A program made the position numbers and the translations under genes. This document shows, piece by piece, positions 1 to 8,569 of a stretch of 50,573 bases of DNA. The stretch lies in NCBI GenBank assembly GCA_022509085.1, contig JAFLTW010000015.1, forward strand, positions 1 through 50,573, in the 5' to 3' direction. The DNA is from Muribaculaceae bacterium (lineage in GTDB: Bacteria; Bacteroidota; Bacteroidia; Bacteroidales; Muribaculaceae). Numbering within the stretch: the first letter of the stretch is position 1; every line of letters begins with the position of its first letter. The notes under the pieces were generated by a model. That model was not told the DNA's origin. It worked only from the letters and a program-made list of their open reading frames with translations, and made no database searches.

Positions 1-1310
1 AGAAGGCCCGGCGGGCTTGCGAGCGCGCCATGGTGGCCCTCAGGCTGCTCCCCGTGCTCAAGGCCGACCTCGAGCGGGAGGGCACACTGCGCCTCTACCG
101 CGAGGTTGAGCTCCCGCTCGTGAGGGTATTGGCCGACATGGAGGTCACCGGCGTTCGCGTCGACGTCGACGCCTTGCGCGAGGCCGAGGTGGAGATGAAC
201 GGCAAGCTCGCCGAGCTTGAGAGCGAGATATATGCCCTGGCCGGCGAGGAATTCAACATCGGCTCCCCCTCCAAGGTAGGGGAGATCCTCTTCGACAGGA
301 TGGGTCTCGACCCCAAGGCGAAAAAGACCAAGACGGGGCAGTATTCCACGAGCGAGGACGTGCTCGAGAAGGTGGCCCACAAGAGCCCCATAGTGGGCAA
401 GATACTGGAATACCGTCAGCTCAAGAAGCTGATCACCACCTACCTGACGGCCCTGCCGGCGAGCATCAACCCTGCCACGGGGCGCATCCATACCAACTAC
501 AACCAGACCGTGACGGCCACGGGACGCATATCCTCTTCGGCCCCCAACCTCCAGAACATCCCGGTGCGCGACAGCGTAGGACGCGAGATACGCCGTGCGT
601 TCATACCCTCGGAGGGCAACCTCTTCCTCTCTGCCGACTATTCGCAGATCGAGCTGCGGCTCGTGGCCGACTTTGCCGACGAGGAGGCCATGATAGAGGC
701 CTTTGCCCACGACCGCGACATCCACGCCATCACGGCGGCCAAGATTGCCCACAAGAGCCCCGAGGAGGTGACGGCCGACGAGCGGCGCAAGGCCAAGACG
801 GCCAACTTCGGCATCCTCTACGGCATCACGGCCTTCGGGCTGGCATCGCGTCTGGGCATCCCGCGCTCGGAGGCCAAGGAGCTCATCGACGGCTACTTCG
901 AGAGTTTCCCGAAGATACGCAAATATATGGCCGACAGTGTGGAAGACGCCCGCGAGCATGGCTACGTGAGCACACGCATGGGGCGCCGGCGCTACCTGCC
1001 CGACATCAACTCGAAGAATCCCGTGGTGCGCGGATATGCCGAGCGCAACGCCATCAATGCCCCCGTGCAGGGCACGGCGGCCGACATCATCAAGGTGGCT
1101 ATGATACGCATCTACGACCGCCTGCAGCGCGAGGGCTTCCGCTCAAAGATGATAATGCAGGTGCACGACGAGTTGAACTTTGACGTGGTGCCCGAAGAGC
1201 TGCCGCGTCTGCAGGAGATGGTGCTGCATGAGATGGAGGGAGCCTGGAGCGGCCGTGTGCCTCTCACGGCATCGTCGGGCGCGGCGTCCAACTGGCTCGA
1301 CGCCCACTGA
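1..1310 (+). CDS. polA: DNA polymerase I, C-terminal part (gene cut by the left edge)
   Basis: This is the polymerase domain of DNA polymerase I, which fills gaps in DNA repair and replaces Okazaki-fragment primers. The reading frame is open to the left edge (first full codon at base 3), so the ATG at 30 is an internal methionine and the gene starts outside the window. About 435 codons are visible of a protein usually near 930 residues. All three family A polymerase motifs are present: motif A (ADYSQIELR, codons near 625-655), motif B (RRKAKTANFGILYGI, near 784-828) and motif C (MQVHDEL, near 1156-1176). The 5' nuclease and most of any 3'-5' exonuclease domain lie outside. It converges on tyrA with a 20-base gap. 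No frameshift is seen. Confidence 0.97.
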   Translation, partial: KARRACERAMVALRLLPVLKADLEREGTLRLYREVELPLVRVLADMEVTGVRVDVDALREAEVEMNGKLAELESEIYALAGEEFNIGSPSKVGEILFDRMGLDPKAKKTKTGQYSTSEDVLEKVAHKSPIVGKILEYRQLKKLITTYLTALPASINPATGRIHTNYNQTVTATGRISSSAPNLQNIPVRDSVGREIRRAFIPSEGNLFLSADYSQIELRLVADFADEEAMIEAFAHDRDIHAITAAKIAHKSPEEVTADERRKAKTANFGILYGITAFGLASRLGIPRSEAKELIDGYFESFPKIRKYMADSVEDAREHGYVSTRMGRRRYLPDINSKNPVVRGYAERNAINAPVQGTAADIIKVAMIRIYDRLQREGFRSKMIMQVHDELNFDVVPEELPRLQEMVLHEMEGAWSGRVPLTASSGAASNWLDAH

Positions 1311-1330
1311 GAAGGCGAAAAAACAGGAGA

Positions 1331-2104
1331 TTATTTAAGGTTGTCTCTCACCCTGTCGAGGAAGGCCTTCATGGCCTCGCTGTCGCGGCGGCTAACGATG
1401 TCGCGCAGCAGGTTGAGCTGCTCCGTGATGCGCTCCAGTTGTGCGGGCGTGTAGGGGTTGAAGAGAATCTCGCTCAGCAGGTAGTCGTCTTCCGACATCA
1501 GGCCCTTCGCTATGCCCATGTGGCGCTTGAAGGTGGTGCCCGGTGCCGACTGGTGGCGCATCACCGAGCCAAACACCAGCGTGGAGGCGAAGGGGATGGA
1601 GAGGGAGTAGGCGATGGTCTCGTCGTGTTCCTTGAAGGTATACTCCTCGATGTGGAGGCCGAGGCGGCTGTAGATGTCGCGGAAGAAGGCCTTGCCCAGG
1701 TCGTCGCCCTCGGTGATGATGATGGCGTTCTCGTCGGCCAGATTGCTCAATGAGGCGAACGTGGGCCCGAACATGGGGTGGGTCGACACGTAGGGATGTC
1801 CGCTCGAGGCGTAAAACTCCGGGAGCCCCGTCTTGACGCTGGCTATGTCGCTCAGGATGGTGCCTTTCTTCAGGAAGGGAAGCACCTCGTCGAATGCCCG
1901 GCGGGTGTATTTCACGGTGGCAGCGTTGATAACGAGCTGGGGGTCGAAAGCCTCCACCTCCTCCGGCCGCCGGAAGCGCTCCGTGTTGAATGTAAACCTC
2001 AGTTTTCGGGGGTCCGGGTCGTAGACGGCCACTTCGTGAGAGAAGGAAAGGAGGTCGCAGAAGAAGCTTCCCATCTTGCCTGCGCCCAGTATCAATATTC
2101 TCAT
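1331..2104 (-). CDS. tyrA: prephenate dehydrogenase
   Basis: This 257-residue cytoplasmic protein probably oxidises prephenate to 4-hydroxyphenylpyruvate with NAD(P), a step of tyrosine synthesis. It opens with a Rossmann nucleotide-binding loop (GAGKMGSFF, residues 7-15) and carries the STHPMFGP segment near residue 108, typical of the TyrA family. The length fits the short, single-domain TyrA proteins of Bacteroidetes, with no fused chorismate mutase or ACT domain. The chosen ATG gives an intact nucleotide-binding strand at the N-terminus. Other aromatic biosynthesis genes that often sit beside it are not visible. A possible -7 element for it lies at 2133-2140. A related NAD-dependent dehydrogenase acting on another substrate cannot be fully excluded. 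Confidence 0.88.
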   Translation of the reverse strand: MRILILGAGKMGSFFCDLLSFSHEVAVYDPDPRKLRFTFNTERFRRPEEVEAFDPQLVINAATVKYTRRAFDEVLPFLKKGTILSDIASVKTGLPEFYASSGHPYVSTHPMFGPTFASLSNLADENAIIITEGDDLGKAFFRDIYSRLGLHIEEYTFKEHDETIAYSLSIPFASTLVFGSVMRHQSAPGTTFKRHMGIAKGLMSEDDYLLSEILFNPYTPAQLERITEQLNLLRDIVSRRDSEAMKAFLDRVRDNLK

Positions 2105-2132
2105 TTTACAATTTTTTATCAGTTTCGGAGTG

Positions 2133-2170
2133 CAAAATTATAAAATAATGATGAATAATTTGTATATTTG
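2133..2170. promoter_or_regulatory. divergent -7 elements between tyrA and the secreted-protein gene
   Basis: Two matches to the Bacteroidetes -7 element TAnnTTTG lie in the 140-base divergent gap. TATATTTG at 2163-2170 reads right, toward the gene starting at 2246. TAATTTTG at 2140-2133 reads left, toward tyrA. No good -33 TTTG is found at the right distance for either, so these are suggestive only. Confidence 0.4.
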
Positions 2171-2245
2171 CAATTCATAAGCCTTTTTTGAGAAATATCA
2201 AGAGTAAAAATTCAGAAAGAAAAACCCAAAAATCTACTGACTGTT

Positions 2246-3952
2246 ATGAAAAGAAACCTTTACATCTTGACGGCACTTGCATGCATGGCGGGCGTTTCGG
2301 CGACGGCCCAGACCGTGACAGAGCCGTTTATCCTCAACGATGCCTACGTAGAGAAGCTGTCGCCCAACGGCGTCTGGTCGGGCGGTGAAATCGACGGCGG
2401 CCATGCCTTCCTGTTCCATAACCCGACACTTGCCGACTCAGGCATGACAATTTTCGAAAACTGCATCCTCGGCCACGGCAACTGCATCGCCCTTTCCGGT
2501 CTTGCCGTGGGTACATACAAAGACAACGACAAGCCGGCAATATTCCGCAACGGCAAGTATGAGATACCCTACTCGTTCCGCCGCTACACGATGGCCAACC
2601 TTCAGGGCATAACTGCCGACGGCACGCGTGTGGTCGGTTATGTGGAGAAAGCGGCCGAAGGGCAGCAGGAGTCAATGTATTATTATCCCGTCTATGCCGA
2701 CTTCAACCCCGACGGCTCCCTTGGCGATCCGGTGTATCTCCCTTACCCCCCGAAGGATCCCTTCGGACAGACTCCCCAGTACTGTACAGCCGTATGGGTG
2801 AGCGACGACGGCCGCACCATCCTCGGGCAGCTTTGCGACGATTTCGGTGGCTATATGACCCCGGTAGTGTATACACAGGATTCCGACGGCACATGGAGCT
2901 ATTCCGAACCCGCTCTTCCCCTTTTCAACCCCAACCATCTTGAGCTCCTCCCGTATCCCCAGCTTAAGGTAAAGGAGCCCAATCCACTCGAATATATGAA
3001 GGATGACGCGAAGAAGGCCGAGTATCTTGAGAAGTATAAGATATGGGCAGACGCGGGATTCAGCGACAACGCACCTTATCCGGACCCCAAAGACTATATG
3101 AATGCGCAGGAGAGGGCCCAGTATGAGGAGGCATTTAAGAAATATAAGGAGGCCAACGACGAGTTTAACAAGGAGTTTGACGCCTACCGCGATTCATATT
3201 TGGCGATTGTAAGGGATTCCCCCAACTTCCAGCAGATGACCATGGCTTTGAACTCCAAGGGAACGGCTTTCGCCTCCACCGCCACAGCCACAACTATGGT
3301 GAATGAGATGCCCGTCACCAGCGCAGTAAACTATATCTTCAACCTTACTGACGGCACGTTTAAGACCTACCCCTCAAAATTCGGCAACATCCATATCAAC
3401 CAGCTCTTCAACAACGGTATAGCCCTTGCGTCTTATGGGGCTGCCGAACTGGTGCAGTCGTTCGTGCTCGTTCCCGGAGAGACTGAGTTCATACCCATCG
3501 AGGTGTATCTCAGCGACACACGTCCGGCCTGGGGAACGTGGATTGACGACAATATGTATTACAACGTCAACGTGGCTGAGGGCGTATTCCGGGATGTGCT
3601 CATGACCGGTCTGGTATGTGCCAACGAGGAATTCTCCGTAGTTACCGGTGCCTATCCTGCATGGCTCATCGACGAATACCGCCAGCCTTACGAGACCTAC
3701 ATCTTCTTCGACCCCACAGCAGGCGTTGAGGGCGTCGTTGCCGATAAGGCTGAGGGCGTTCAGCTCCTGTCTGACGGCACACTTGTAGCCGGCGAAGGCG
3801 TGGCAGAGGTATGTGTCTACAACATGGCGGGAACTCTCGTCTGCCGCACGTCAGCTTCCGGAGCCACGGCAACCGGTCTGGCCAAGGGAATCTACGTAGT
3901 GGTAGCCACCGACAAGGCAGGCAACGTAAGCTCGTTCAAGACCGCTCTCTGA
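2246..3952 (+). CDS. secreted protein of unknown function with a C-terminal sorting-like tail
   Basis: This 568-residue protein has a Sec signal peptide (basic MKRN start, hydrophobic core, A-T-A cleavage region near residue 21) and a C-terminal domain of about 65 residues ending in YNMAGTLV...GLAKGIYVVVATDKAG. That tail resembles type IX secretion C-terminal domains (Por secretion tail type), so export to the surface or medium is likely. The body has repeated stretches of the form 'VSDDGRTILGQL' and 'ITADGTRVVGYV', which suggest beta-propeller-like repeats. Around residues 235-325 there is a very different stretch rich in K, E, D and Y that looks helical or coiled-coil, an apparent insertion. 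I do not recognise a catalytic domain. It is monocistronic, ending at a strong terminator. Confidence 0.8.
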   Translation: MKRNLYILTALACMAGVSATAQTVTEPFILNDAYVEKLSPNGVWSGGEIDGGHAFLFHNPTLADSGMTIFENCILGHGNCIALSGLAVGTYKDNDKPAIFRNGKYEIPYSFRRYTMANLQGITADGTRVVGYVEKAAEGQQESMYYYPVYADFNPDGSLGDPVYLPYPPKDPFGQTPQYCTAVWVSDDGRTILGQLCDDFGGYMTPVVYTQDSDGTWSYSEPALPLFNPNHLELLPYPQLKVKEPNPLEYMKDDAKKAEYLEKYKIWADAGFSDNAPYPDPKDYMNAQERAQYEEAFKKYKEANDEFNKEFDAYRDSYLAIVRDSPNFQQMTMALNSKGTAFASTATATTMVNEMPVTSAVNYIFNLTDGTFKTYPSKFGNIHINQLFNNGIALASYGAAELVQSFVLVPGETEFIPIEVYLSDTRPAWGTWIDDNMYYNVNVAEGVFRDVLMTGLVCANEEFSVVTGAYPAWLIDEYRQPYETYIFFDPTAGVEGVVADKAEGVQLLSDGTLVAGEGVAEVCVYNMAGTLVCRTSASGATATGLAKGIYVVVATDKAGNVSSFKTAL

Positions 3953-3973
3953 TCCAGAGACAGACATATAGAC

Positions 3974-4007
3974 AAAAAAGAGTCTCCGAAATTGGAGACT
4001 CTTTTTT
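3974..4007. terminator. bidirectional intrinsic terminator
   Basis: A perfect 14-bp inverted repeat (AAAAAAGAGTCTCC at 3974-3987, GGAGACTCTTTTTT at 3994-4007) with a 6-base loop. It has a T-run on both strands, so it can end the secreted-protein gene from the left and tRNA-Tyr from the right. Confidence 0.9.
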
Positions 4008-4008
4008 G

Positions 4009-4091
4009 TGGGCGCGGATGGATTCGAACCACCGAAGGTATCAACCAGCAGATTTACAGTCTGCCCCATTTGGCCACTCTGGAACACGCCC
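4009..4091 (-). tRNA. tRNA-Tyr (anticodon GTA)
   Basis: Read on the minus strand, the 83-base RNA folds as a class II tRNA. The acceptor arms GGGCGTG (4091-4085) and CGCGCCC (4016-4010) pair with one G-U, and the discriminator is A at 4009. The anticodon stem GCAGA/TCTGC encloses CTGTAAA, giving anticodon GTA. A long variable arm (GGT-TGAT-ACC) and a T arm with TTCGAAT follow. CCA is not encoded. It has its own promoter upstream (4135-4104) and a terminator directly downstream. Confidence 0.95.
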
Positions 4092-4103
4092 TGAATTGCG
4101 GTG

Positions 4104-4135
4104 CAAAATTAATGCTTTTGTTTCAAATTTGCAAA
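4104..4135 (-). promoter_or_regulatory. promoter of tRNA-Tyr
   Basis: On the minus strand TTTG (4135-4132), a 20-base spacer and TAATTTTG (4111-4104) match the Bacteroidetes consensus exactly. The -7 element ends 12 bases before the mature tRNA 5' end at 4091. Confidence 0.8.
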
Positions 4136-4199
4136 TTCTTGCATCAAAATGCCCGTGTGGCCGGCTTATGCCGCACTCTTGGCGGAGAGGCGCCGGGCG

Positions 4200-5177
4200 T
4201 CAGATGGAGAGGCGCTTGAGCGTGCTGAGCAGGGCCGGATTGATGGGCTTGTCGTCTTTGATCGCGCGGGTGAAGGGCACGTAGACAATCTCGTCGTTCT
4301 TGATGCCGATCATCACGTTGCGTTGGTCGTCGAGCAGGGCGTCGATGGCGGCTGCGCCCATACGTGAGGCCAGGATGCGGTCGAAGGCCGTGGGGCTTCC
4401 GCCACGCTGGAGGTGGCCCAGAATGGACACTCGCACGTCGTAGCCCGGGAATTCGTCCTTAACCCTCTGTGCGAGTCCGAGAGCGCCGCCGGTCTGGGGA
4501 GATTCGGCCACGAGCACTATAGAGGAGTTTTTCGATTTGCGGAAACCGTTGCGGATCAGTTCCGCCAGCTGGTCTTGCTGGGTGGAGATCTCGGGGATTA
4601 TGGCGGCCTCGGCTCCGGAGGCTATGGCGCCGTTGAGGGCGAGGAAGCCGGCATCGCGTCCCATCACCTCTATGAAGAAGAGGCGCTCGTGGCTGGTGGC
4701 CGTGTCGCGTATCTTGTCCACGCAGTCCATGATGGTGTTGAGGGCCGTGTCGTAGCCTATTGTAGAGTCGGTGCCGTATAGGTCATTGTCGATGGTGCCG
4801 GGGAGCCCGACGATGGGAAACTGGTATTCGTTGGCAAAGATGCGCGCGCCGGTGAGGGAGCCGTCGCCGCCGATCACGATGAGGGCGTCGATGCCGCGGC
4901 GCTTCAAGACGTCGTAGGCACACTGCCGCCCCTCGGGGGTGGTGAATTCCTTGCAGCGGGCTGTCTTCAGTATCGTGCCGCCGCGCTGTATGATGTTGGA
5001 GACGTTTTGTGTGGAGAATTCCTCTATCTCGTCGGTGATGAGGCCCTTGTAGCCCCTGTAGATGCCGAATACCTTGAACCCGGCGTAGATGCCGGCCCTT
5101 GTCACCGCGCGGATTGCCGCGTTCATACCCGGGGCATCGCCCCCGGAGGTGAGAATTCCGATCGACTTGATTTGCAT
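4200..5177 (-). CDS. pfkA: ATP-dependent 6-phosphofructokinase
   Basis: This 325-residue cytoplasmic enzyme phosphorylates fructose 6-phosphate to fructose 1,6-bisphosphate in glycolysis. The length is normal for bacterial PfkA. The N-terminal nucleotide loop [15 protein letters not shown] (residues 10-24), the [10 protein letters not shown] motif near residue 102 and the [19 protein letters not shown] segment holding the catalytic aspartates are all present, followed by [12 protein letters not shown] at the nucleotide site and GGDGS favour the ATP-dependent type over pyrophosphate-dependent enzymes. It lies 75 bases downstream of the coiled-coil protein gene on the same strand, so it may be cotranscribed with the parAB cluster or have its own promoter. 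It would receive fructose phosphate made by the fructokinase at 28 kb. Confidence 0.95.
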   Translation of the reverse strand: MQIKSIGILTSGGDAPGMNAAIRAVTRAGIYAGFKVFGIYRGYKGLITDEIEEFSTQNVSNIIQRGGTILKTARCKEFTTPEGRQCAYDVLKRRGIDALIVIGGDGSLTGARIFANEYQFPIVGLPGTIDNDLYGTDSTIGYDTALNTIMDCVDKIRDTATSHERLFFIEVMGRDAGFLALNGAIASGAEAAIIPEISTQQDQLAELIRNGFRKSKNSSIVLVAESPQTGGALGLAQRVKDEFPGYDVRVSILGHLQRGGSPTAFDRILASRMGAAAIDALLDDQRNVMIGIKNDEIVYVPFTRAIKDDKPINPALLSTLKRLSI

Positions 5178-5252
5178 GGCTGTTGTTCTGTGTGTGTTAT
5201 CTTGAGTCTGGTTGTTTCCTTTGATGTGAGGAGCGTGATGTGAGGAGGGAGA

Positions 5253-6179
5253 TTATTTCTTCATCGTGAAGCGGGCAGCGCCGAGGCGGTAGCCGTCGGC
5301 AAACACCTCTACCGTATAGTCGCCGGCCGTCAGTGTGGTGTTGACGTTCCAGTAGACGCTTACGGGAAGTTCCTGGTTGGCATATTCCATCTGTCGGGAG
5401 GCGGTGGAGGTCACGGTGGTGCCGTCGTAGCTGAATGTGGGGCCGGCGCCCAGCAGGCTTCCCTCGGGCGAGATGATGCGGATGTAGAAGGTCTTCATAC
5501 CCGGGGCGGCGGTGTTGTTGGGGGTCACCACGAAACTTACGCCCAGTTTCTTGGCCTTTGTGATGTTTTTCTCCTCCTTGTCTTTCTTGTTGTAGGCCCG
5601 CAGGGAGAGGGAGGTGATGTTGAGCTTCTTGGCGAGCTGCACTGTCTGTGTGAGCTCGGCGTTGCTGCGGCTCACGTTGGCGTTCTCGCGCTCGAGGGTC
5701 TCGTTGCGCCCTTTCTCGGTGCTGAGTTCCTGGCGCAGGCCCTCGTTCTCCTCGTTGAGCCGCTTAATCTCCTCGAGGTAGTGTTTTGCGATGCCCTTCA
5801 GAGTTGTGATCTCGGCTTCGAGCTGCTTTATCTTCTCGCGGTTGGCGCGGTTTGACCTCTTCTCCTTGTCGAGTTCCTGCAGCAGGGAGTTCACGCGGTC
5901 GCGGGCCTCGTTGTACTGCTGGATGAGGGAGTCGTTTTTGAGGGTGAGCTCGCGGTCTTCATACTGGTTGAATTCGGCATTGAGGCGGTCGAACTCGCTG
6001 GTGAGGTTGGCAAGCTCAAGACGGTCGTTCTCCACCCGGAGGCTGTCGGCCTGCTCCTGCATCTCGGCTGCGGAGCGGGAGTGGCGGGCGTTCTGGACAA
6101 TCAGCACAATGATGAGGGCGGCCAGGGCGAGGAAAACCCCTATGGCGCCATAGAGCAAAATCTTCTGGTTTTTGTTCAT
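5253..6179 (-). CDS. membrane-anchored coiled-coil protein of unknown function
   Basis: This 308-residue protein starts with a short polar N-terminus and one membrane segment (about residues 8-29). A long coiled coil rich in E, L, R, N and K follows (about residues 35-190). The C-terminal part is a beta-rich domain (about residues 195-305) with phrases such as FVVTPNNTAAPGM, FYIRIISPEG and DYTVEVFADGYRLG. The topology suggests a single-pass inner-membrane protein with a periplasmic coiled coil. Its ATG overlaps the stop of the transglycosylase gene by 4 bases (6176-6179), so the two are very probably translated together, pointing to a cell-envelope role. I do not recognise a named family. Confidence 0.82.
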   Translation of the reverse strand: MNKNQKILLYGAIGVFLALAALIIVLIVQNARHSRSAAEMQEQADSLRVENDRLELANLTSEFDRLNAEFNQYEDRELTLKNDSLIQQYNEARDRVNSLLQELDKEKRSNRANREKIKQLEAEITTLKGIAKHYLEEIKRLNEENEGLRQELSTEKGRNETLERENANVSRSNAELTQTVQLAKKLNITSLSLRAYNKKDKEEKNITKAKKLGVSFVVTPNNTAAPGMKTFYIRIISPEGSLLGAGPTFSYDGTTVTSTASRQMEYANQELPVSVYWNVNTTLTAGDYTVEVFADGYRLGAARFTMKK

Positions 6180-7801
6180 CTTTTCTTTTTCTTTTTGGCG
6201 CCGGTGGAGCCGGATTTCGAAGTGGAGGTCTTAGCGGGGACGGTGAGCTTGTCGCCGGGGTGGAGCATGTCTCCCTTAAGCTTTGGGTTGGCTTTCTTGA
6301 GCTGCTCTACGGTTATGCCATGTTTCTTGGCGATGGTGGTGAGGTTTTCGCCTGAGGCCACGGTGTGGTTTGAGGTCTTGGGCTTGGTCTCTTTTTTTGC
6401 TGTCTCCTTCTTGGGGGTAGCTTTCTTGGAAGATGCCGGAGTCTGGGCTGCCTGTTCGGTCTTTGGGGTCTTGGCAGCGGTGGCTTTGGCCGACTGTGCG
6501 GGCTGGGCCTCCGCGGCCTTCACTGTTCCCTCGGAGCGGCGTCGCCTGGGGGTTGCGGTGGCTTCCCGTTCCTCGGGGTGGGTCTCCTCGTAGGCTATCT
6601 CAGCCGCCGCAGCCTCCACGGGTGCGGGGTCGGCGGGGTTGAGGGTCTCGGTCTCCACCACCTCTTCCACAACGGCATTGGGGTCGCCGCCGGGTGTGGC
6701 GTCGGTCTTGCGGGCATATTTCTCGCTCTCGTAGGCCAGGATCTGGTCTTCGCTCACCAGGTAGGCGTGCATCTGCTGCGAGGGGAGGATCAGGTTGTAG
6801 GGTTTGTCGGCGCTGGCGGGGATAATGTCTGCGCGAAACTGCGGGTTGAGAATCCGGATTTCCTCGACGGGGATGTCGAGCACGGCGGCAATCTGGTTGA
6901 AGTGGACACGCTCGGTGAGATGTACGGTGTCGGTTACGAGGGGTTTGGTGACGAGCACCGGGGCTATGCCGTGTTCGGGATAATAGGTCATCACATAGTT
7001 AGCTGCGATGAATGCGGGCACATATCCGCGGGTCTCGGCGGGGAGGTAGTAGTAGATGCTCCAGAAGTCGTGGTTTGCGGGGTCGCCGCCGGCGCGCACG
7101 AGGGCCTTGTTGACGGTGCCGGGGCCGCAGTTGTATGCGGCGATGGCGAGGCTCCAGTCGCCGTAGGAGTCATAGAGGTCTTTGAGCATGCGGCATGCGC
7201 GTTGGGAGGAGATGTATGGGTCGCGGCGCTCGTCGACCAGAGATGTCACCTCCATGTCGTAGCCGCGGCCTGAGGCGAGCATGAACTGCCAGAGGCCGGC
7301 AGCGCCGTGTCGTGAGGTGGCGTTGGGGTCGAGTCCTGACTCTATCACGGGGAGGTATTTGAGCTCCAGGGGCAGGCCTGCCTCCTCGAGGGCCTGCTCG
7401 AAGATGGGCATGTAGTAGGATGAGAGGCCCAGCAGGGCGGTCACCTGCTTGCGCCCCTTCTTGGTATAGCGCTCTATGTATTGCCTCACGATGTCGTTGT
7501 AGGGCATGTCGATTACGGTGGGGAGGTCGGCCAGGCGTCGGCGTATCTCGGCGTCGGAGGCTCCGGGGTCGTAGTCGGTGGTGGTTTCGAGGTTGGAGGA
7601 GGTGTAGTTTTTGAGATACCATCTCTCCATGAGCTGGCGCGTGTCGGTCTCGAAGCTCTCGGGGAAGACGATGGCACTGTCTTCGATAGAGTGCTTGAGG
7701 TCCAACACGTTGGAGCTCTTCTTCTGGGAGAGGGCGGGGAATGCTGCGATGGCGACGAAGGCCAGGGGCAGCAGGCGTATATGCAGTGATTTCATTTTCA
7801 T
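6176..7801 (-). CDS. mltD: membrane-bound lytic murein transglycosylase with LysM domain (MltD-like)
   Basis: This 541-residue exported enzyme probably cleaves peptidoglycan glycan strands to form 1,6-anhydromuramyl ends. A signal peptide (residues 1-25) is followed by an SLT domain near residues 140-260. It contains PVIESGLDPNATS, where the E of the ES pair is the usual catalytic acid, then GAAGLWQFM and IAAYNCGPG. A low-complexity linker rich in A, K, P and T (about residues 395-485) leads to a LysM peptidoglycan-binding domain (HTVASGENLTTIAKKHG ... LHPGDKLTVP) and a basic tail. It is 6 bases from the DUF5683 gene upstream and overlaps the next gene by 4 bases. E. coli MltD has two or more LysM units; only one clear unit is seen here. 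Confidence 0.92.
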   Translation of the reverse strand: MKMKSLHIRLLPLAFVAIAAFPALSQKKSSNVLDLKHSIEDSAIVFPESFETDTRQLMERWYLKNYTSSNLETTTDYDPGASDAEIRRRLADLPTVIDMPYNDIVRQYIERYTKKGRKQVTALLGLSSYYMPIFEQALEEAGLPLELKYLPVIESGLDPNATSRHGAAGLWQFMLASGRGYDMEVTSLVDERRDPYISSQRACRMLKDLYDSYGDWSLAIAAYNCGPGTVNKALVRAGGDPANHDFWSIYYYLPAETRGYVPAFIAANYVMTYYPEHGIAPVLVTKPLVTDTVHLTERVHFNQIAAVLDIPVEEIRILNPQFRADIIPASADKPYNLILPSQQMHAYLVSEDQILAYESEKYARKTDATPGGDPNAVVEEVVETETLNPADPAPVEAAAAEIAYEETHPEEREATATPRRRRSEGTVKAAEAQPAQSAKATAAKTPKTEQAAQTPASSKKATPKKETAKKETKPKTSNHTVASGENLTTIAKKHGITVEQLKKANPKLKGDMLHPGDKLTVPAKTSTSKSGSTGAKKKKKR

Positions 7802-7807
7802 CAGGTC

Positions 7808-8569
7808 TTAAAAGTTTAGGGCCCAGTGGAGTCCGACTCCCGGTTTGGTGTGGCCGGGCTGCACCATGATGGTCGGGGCCACGTCCATGGAGAGGTCGGG
7901 GGAGATGTCGAAGTGGGCCAGTGAGGCGTCGACGTAAGCGTCGACGATACAGAGCAGGTAGACGCCCACCATGCATATGATGCAGAGGTCGCGGTTGCGG
8001 CGGTAGAAGTCCTTGCGGCTCTTCATCACGTTGGTGAGCCATGTCTTGTCGAGGCTTCCCTCGGTGGTGTTGGGCGGGAAGAAGTTCATGTAGGAGTTGG
8101 AGGAGGGGTCGTTGTCGAGCAGGTCGCGGTAGGCCTGAGAGTAGTCCTGATACTGACCGTTGTTCCACGTGGTGCCGTAGGCGAGGCCCATGAATCCGGC
8201 CACGATGATCGGGAGTTTCCAGTATCGGCGGTTGTAGACCTGCCCGAGTCCCGGAAACAGGACAGACATCCAGACGGCCCGGGTGGGGTCGGGGTTGAAG
8301 ATTTTCTTGCCGTCCATGGCGTAGGGAGAGTGGGGGTCGATCAGTACGGTCTTGATAGTGTCTCCCTCCAGCTCTGCCTCCACCTCGATGGGGGTGCGGG
8401 CAAGCACCATTCCGTCTACGTAGACAGTGCTGTCGGAGGGCACGGTGTCGAATGATTCGGTGTCGGTCCGGGGTGCCGGGGCGGCAGCGGCGTCGCAGGC
8501 GGCGAGGGCGGCCGCCATGATGGTGGCCGAGCATGCCATGCGTCTTATCCAGCTGCCGGGGAGTGTCAT
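7808..8569 (-). CDS. DUF5683 family envelope protein
   Basis: This 253-residue protein has an N-terminal export signal (residues about 8-30, with an AAC that could be a lipobox). A small beta domain is followed by the segment SVLFPGLGQVYNRRYWKLP and two hydrophobic helices (about residues 115-135 and 190-212), characteristic of DUF5683. Its biochemical role is unknown. The family is commonly found between parB and a transglycosylase gene in Bacteroidetes, as here. The start overlaps the parB stop by 4 bases (8566-8569), which supports the chosen ATG and shows translational coupling. A membrane or envelope function near chromosome segregation or wall remodelling is inference from position. Confidence 0.85.
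   Translation of the reverse strand: MTLPGSWIRRMACSATIMAAALAACDAAAAPAPRTDTESFDTVPSDSTVYVDGMVLARTPIEVEAELEGDTIKTVLIDPHSPYAMDGKKIFNPDPTRAVWMSVLFPGLGQVYNRRYWKLPIIVAGFMGLAYGTTWNNGQYQDYSQAYRDLLDNDPSSNSYMNFFPPNTTEGSLDKTWLTNVMKSRKDFYRRNRDLCIICMVGVYLLCIVDAYVDASLAHFDISPDLSMDVAPTIMVQPGHTKPGVGLHWALNF

Noticed and set aside
7170..8534. A 454-codon frame over mltD and the DUF5683 gene on the same strand
   Set aside because: The product is Arg/Pro/His-rich low complexity, typical of a shifted frame, and two well-supported genes cover the same DNA.
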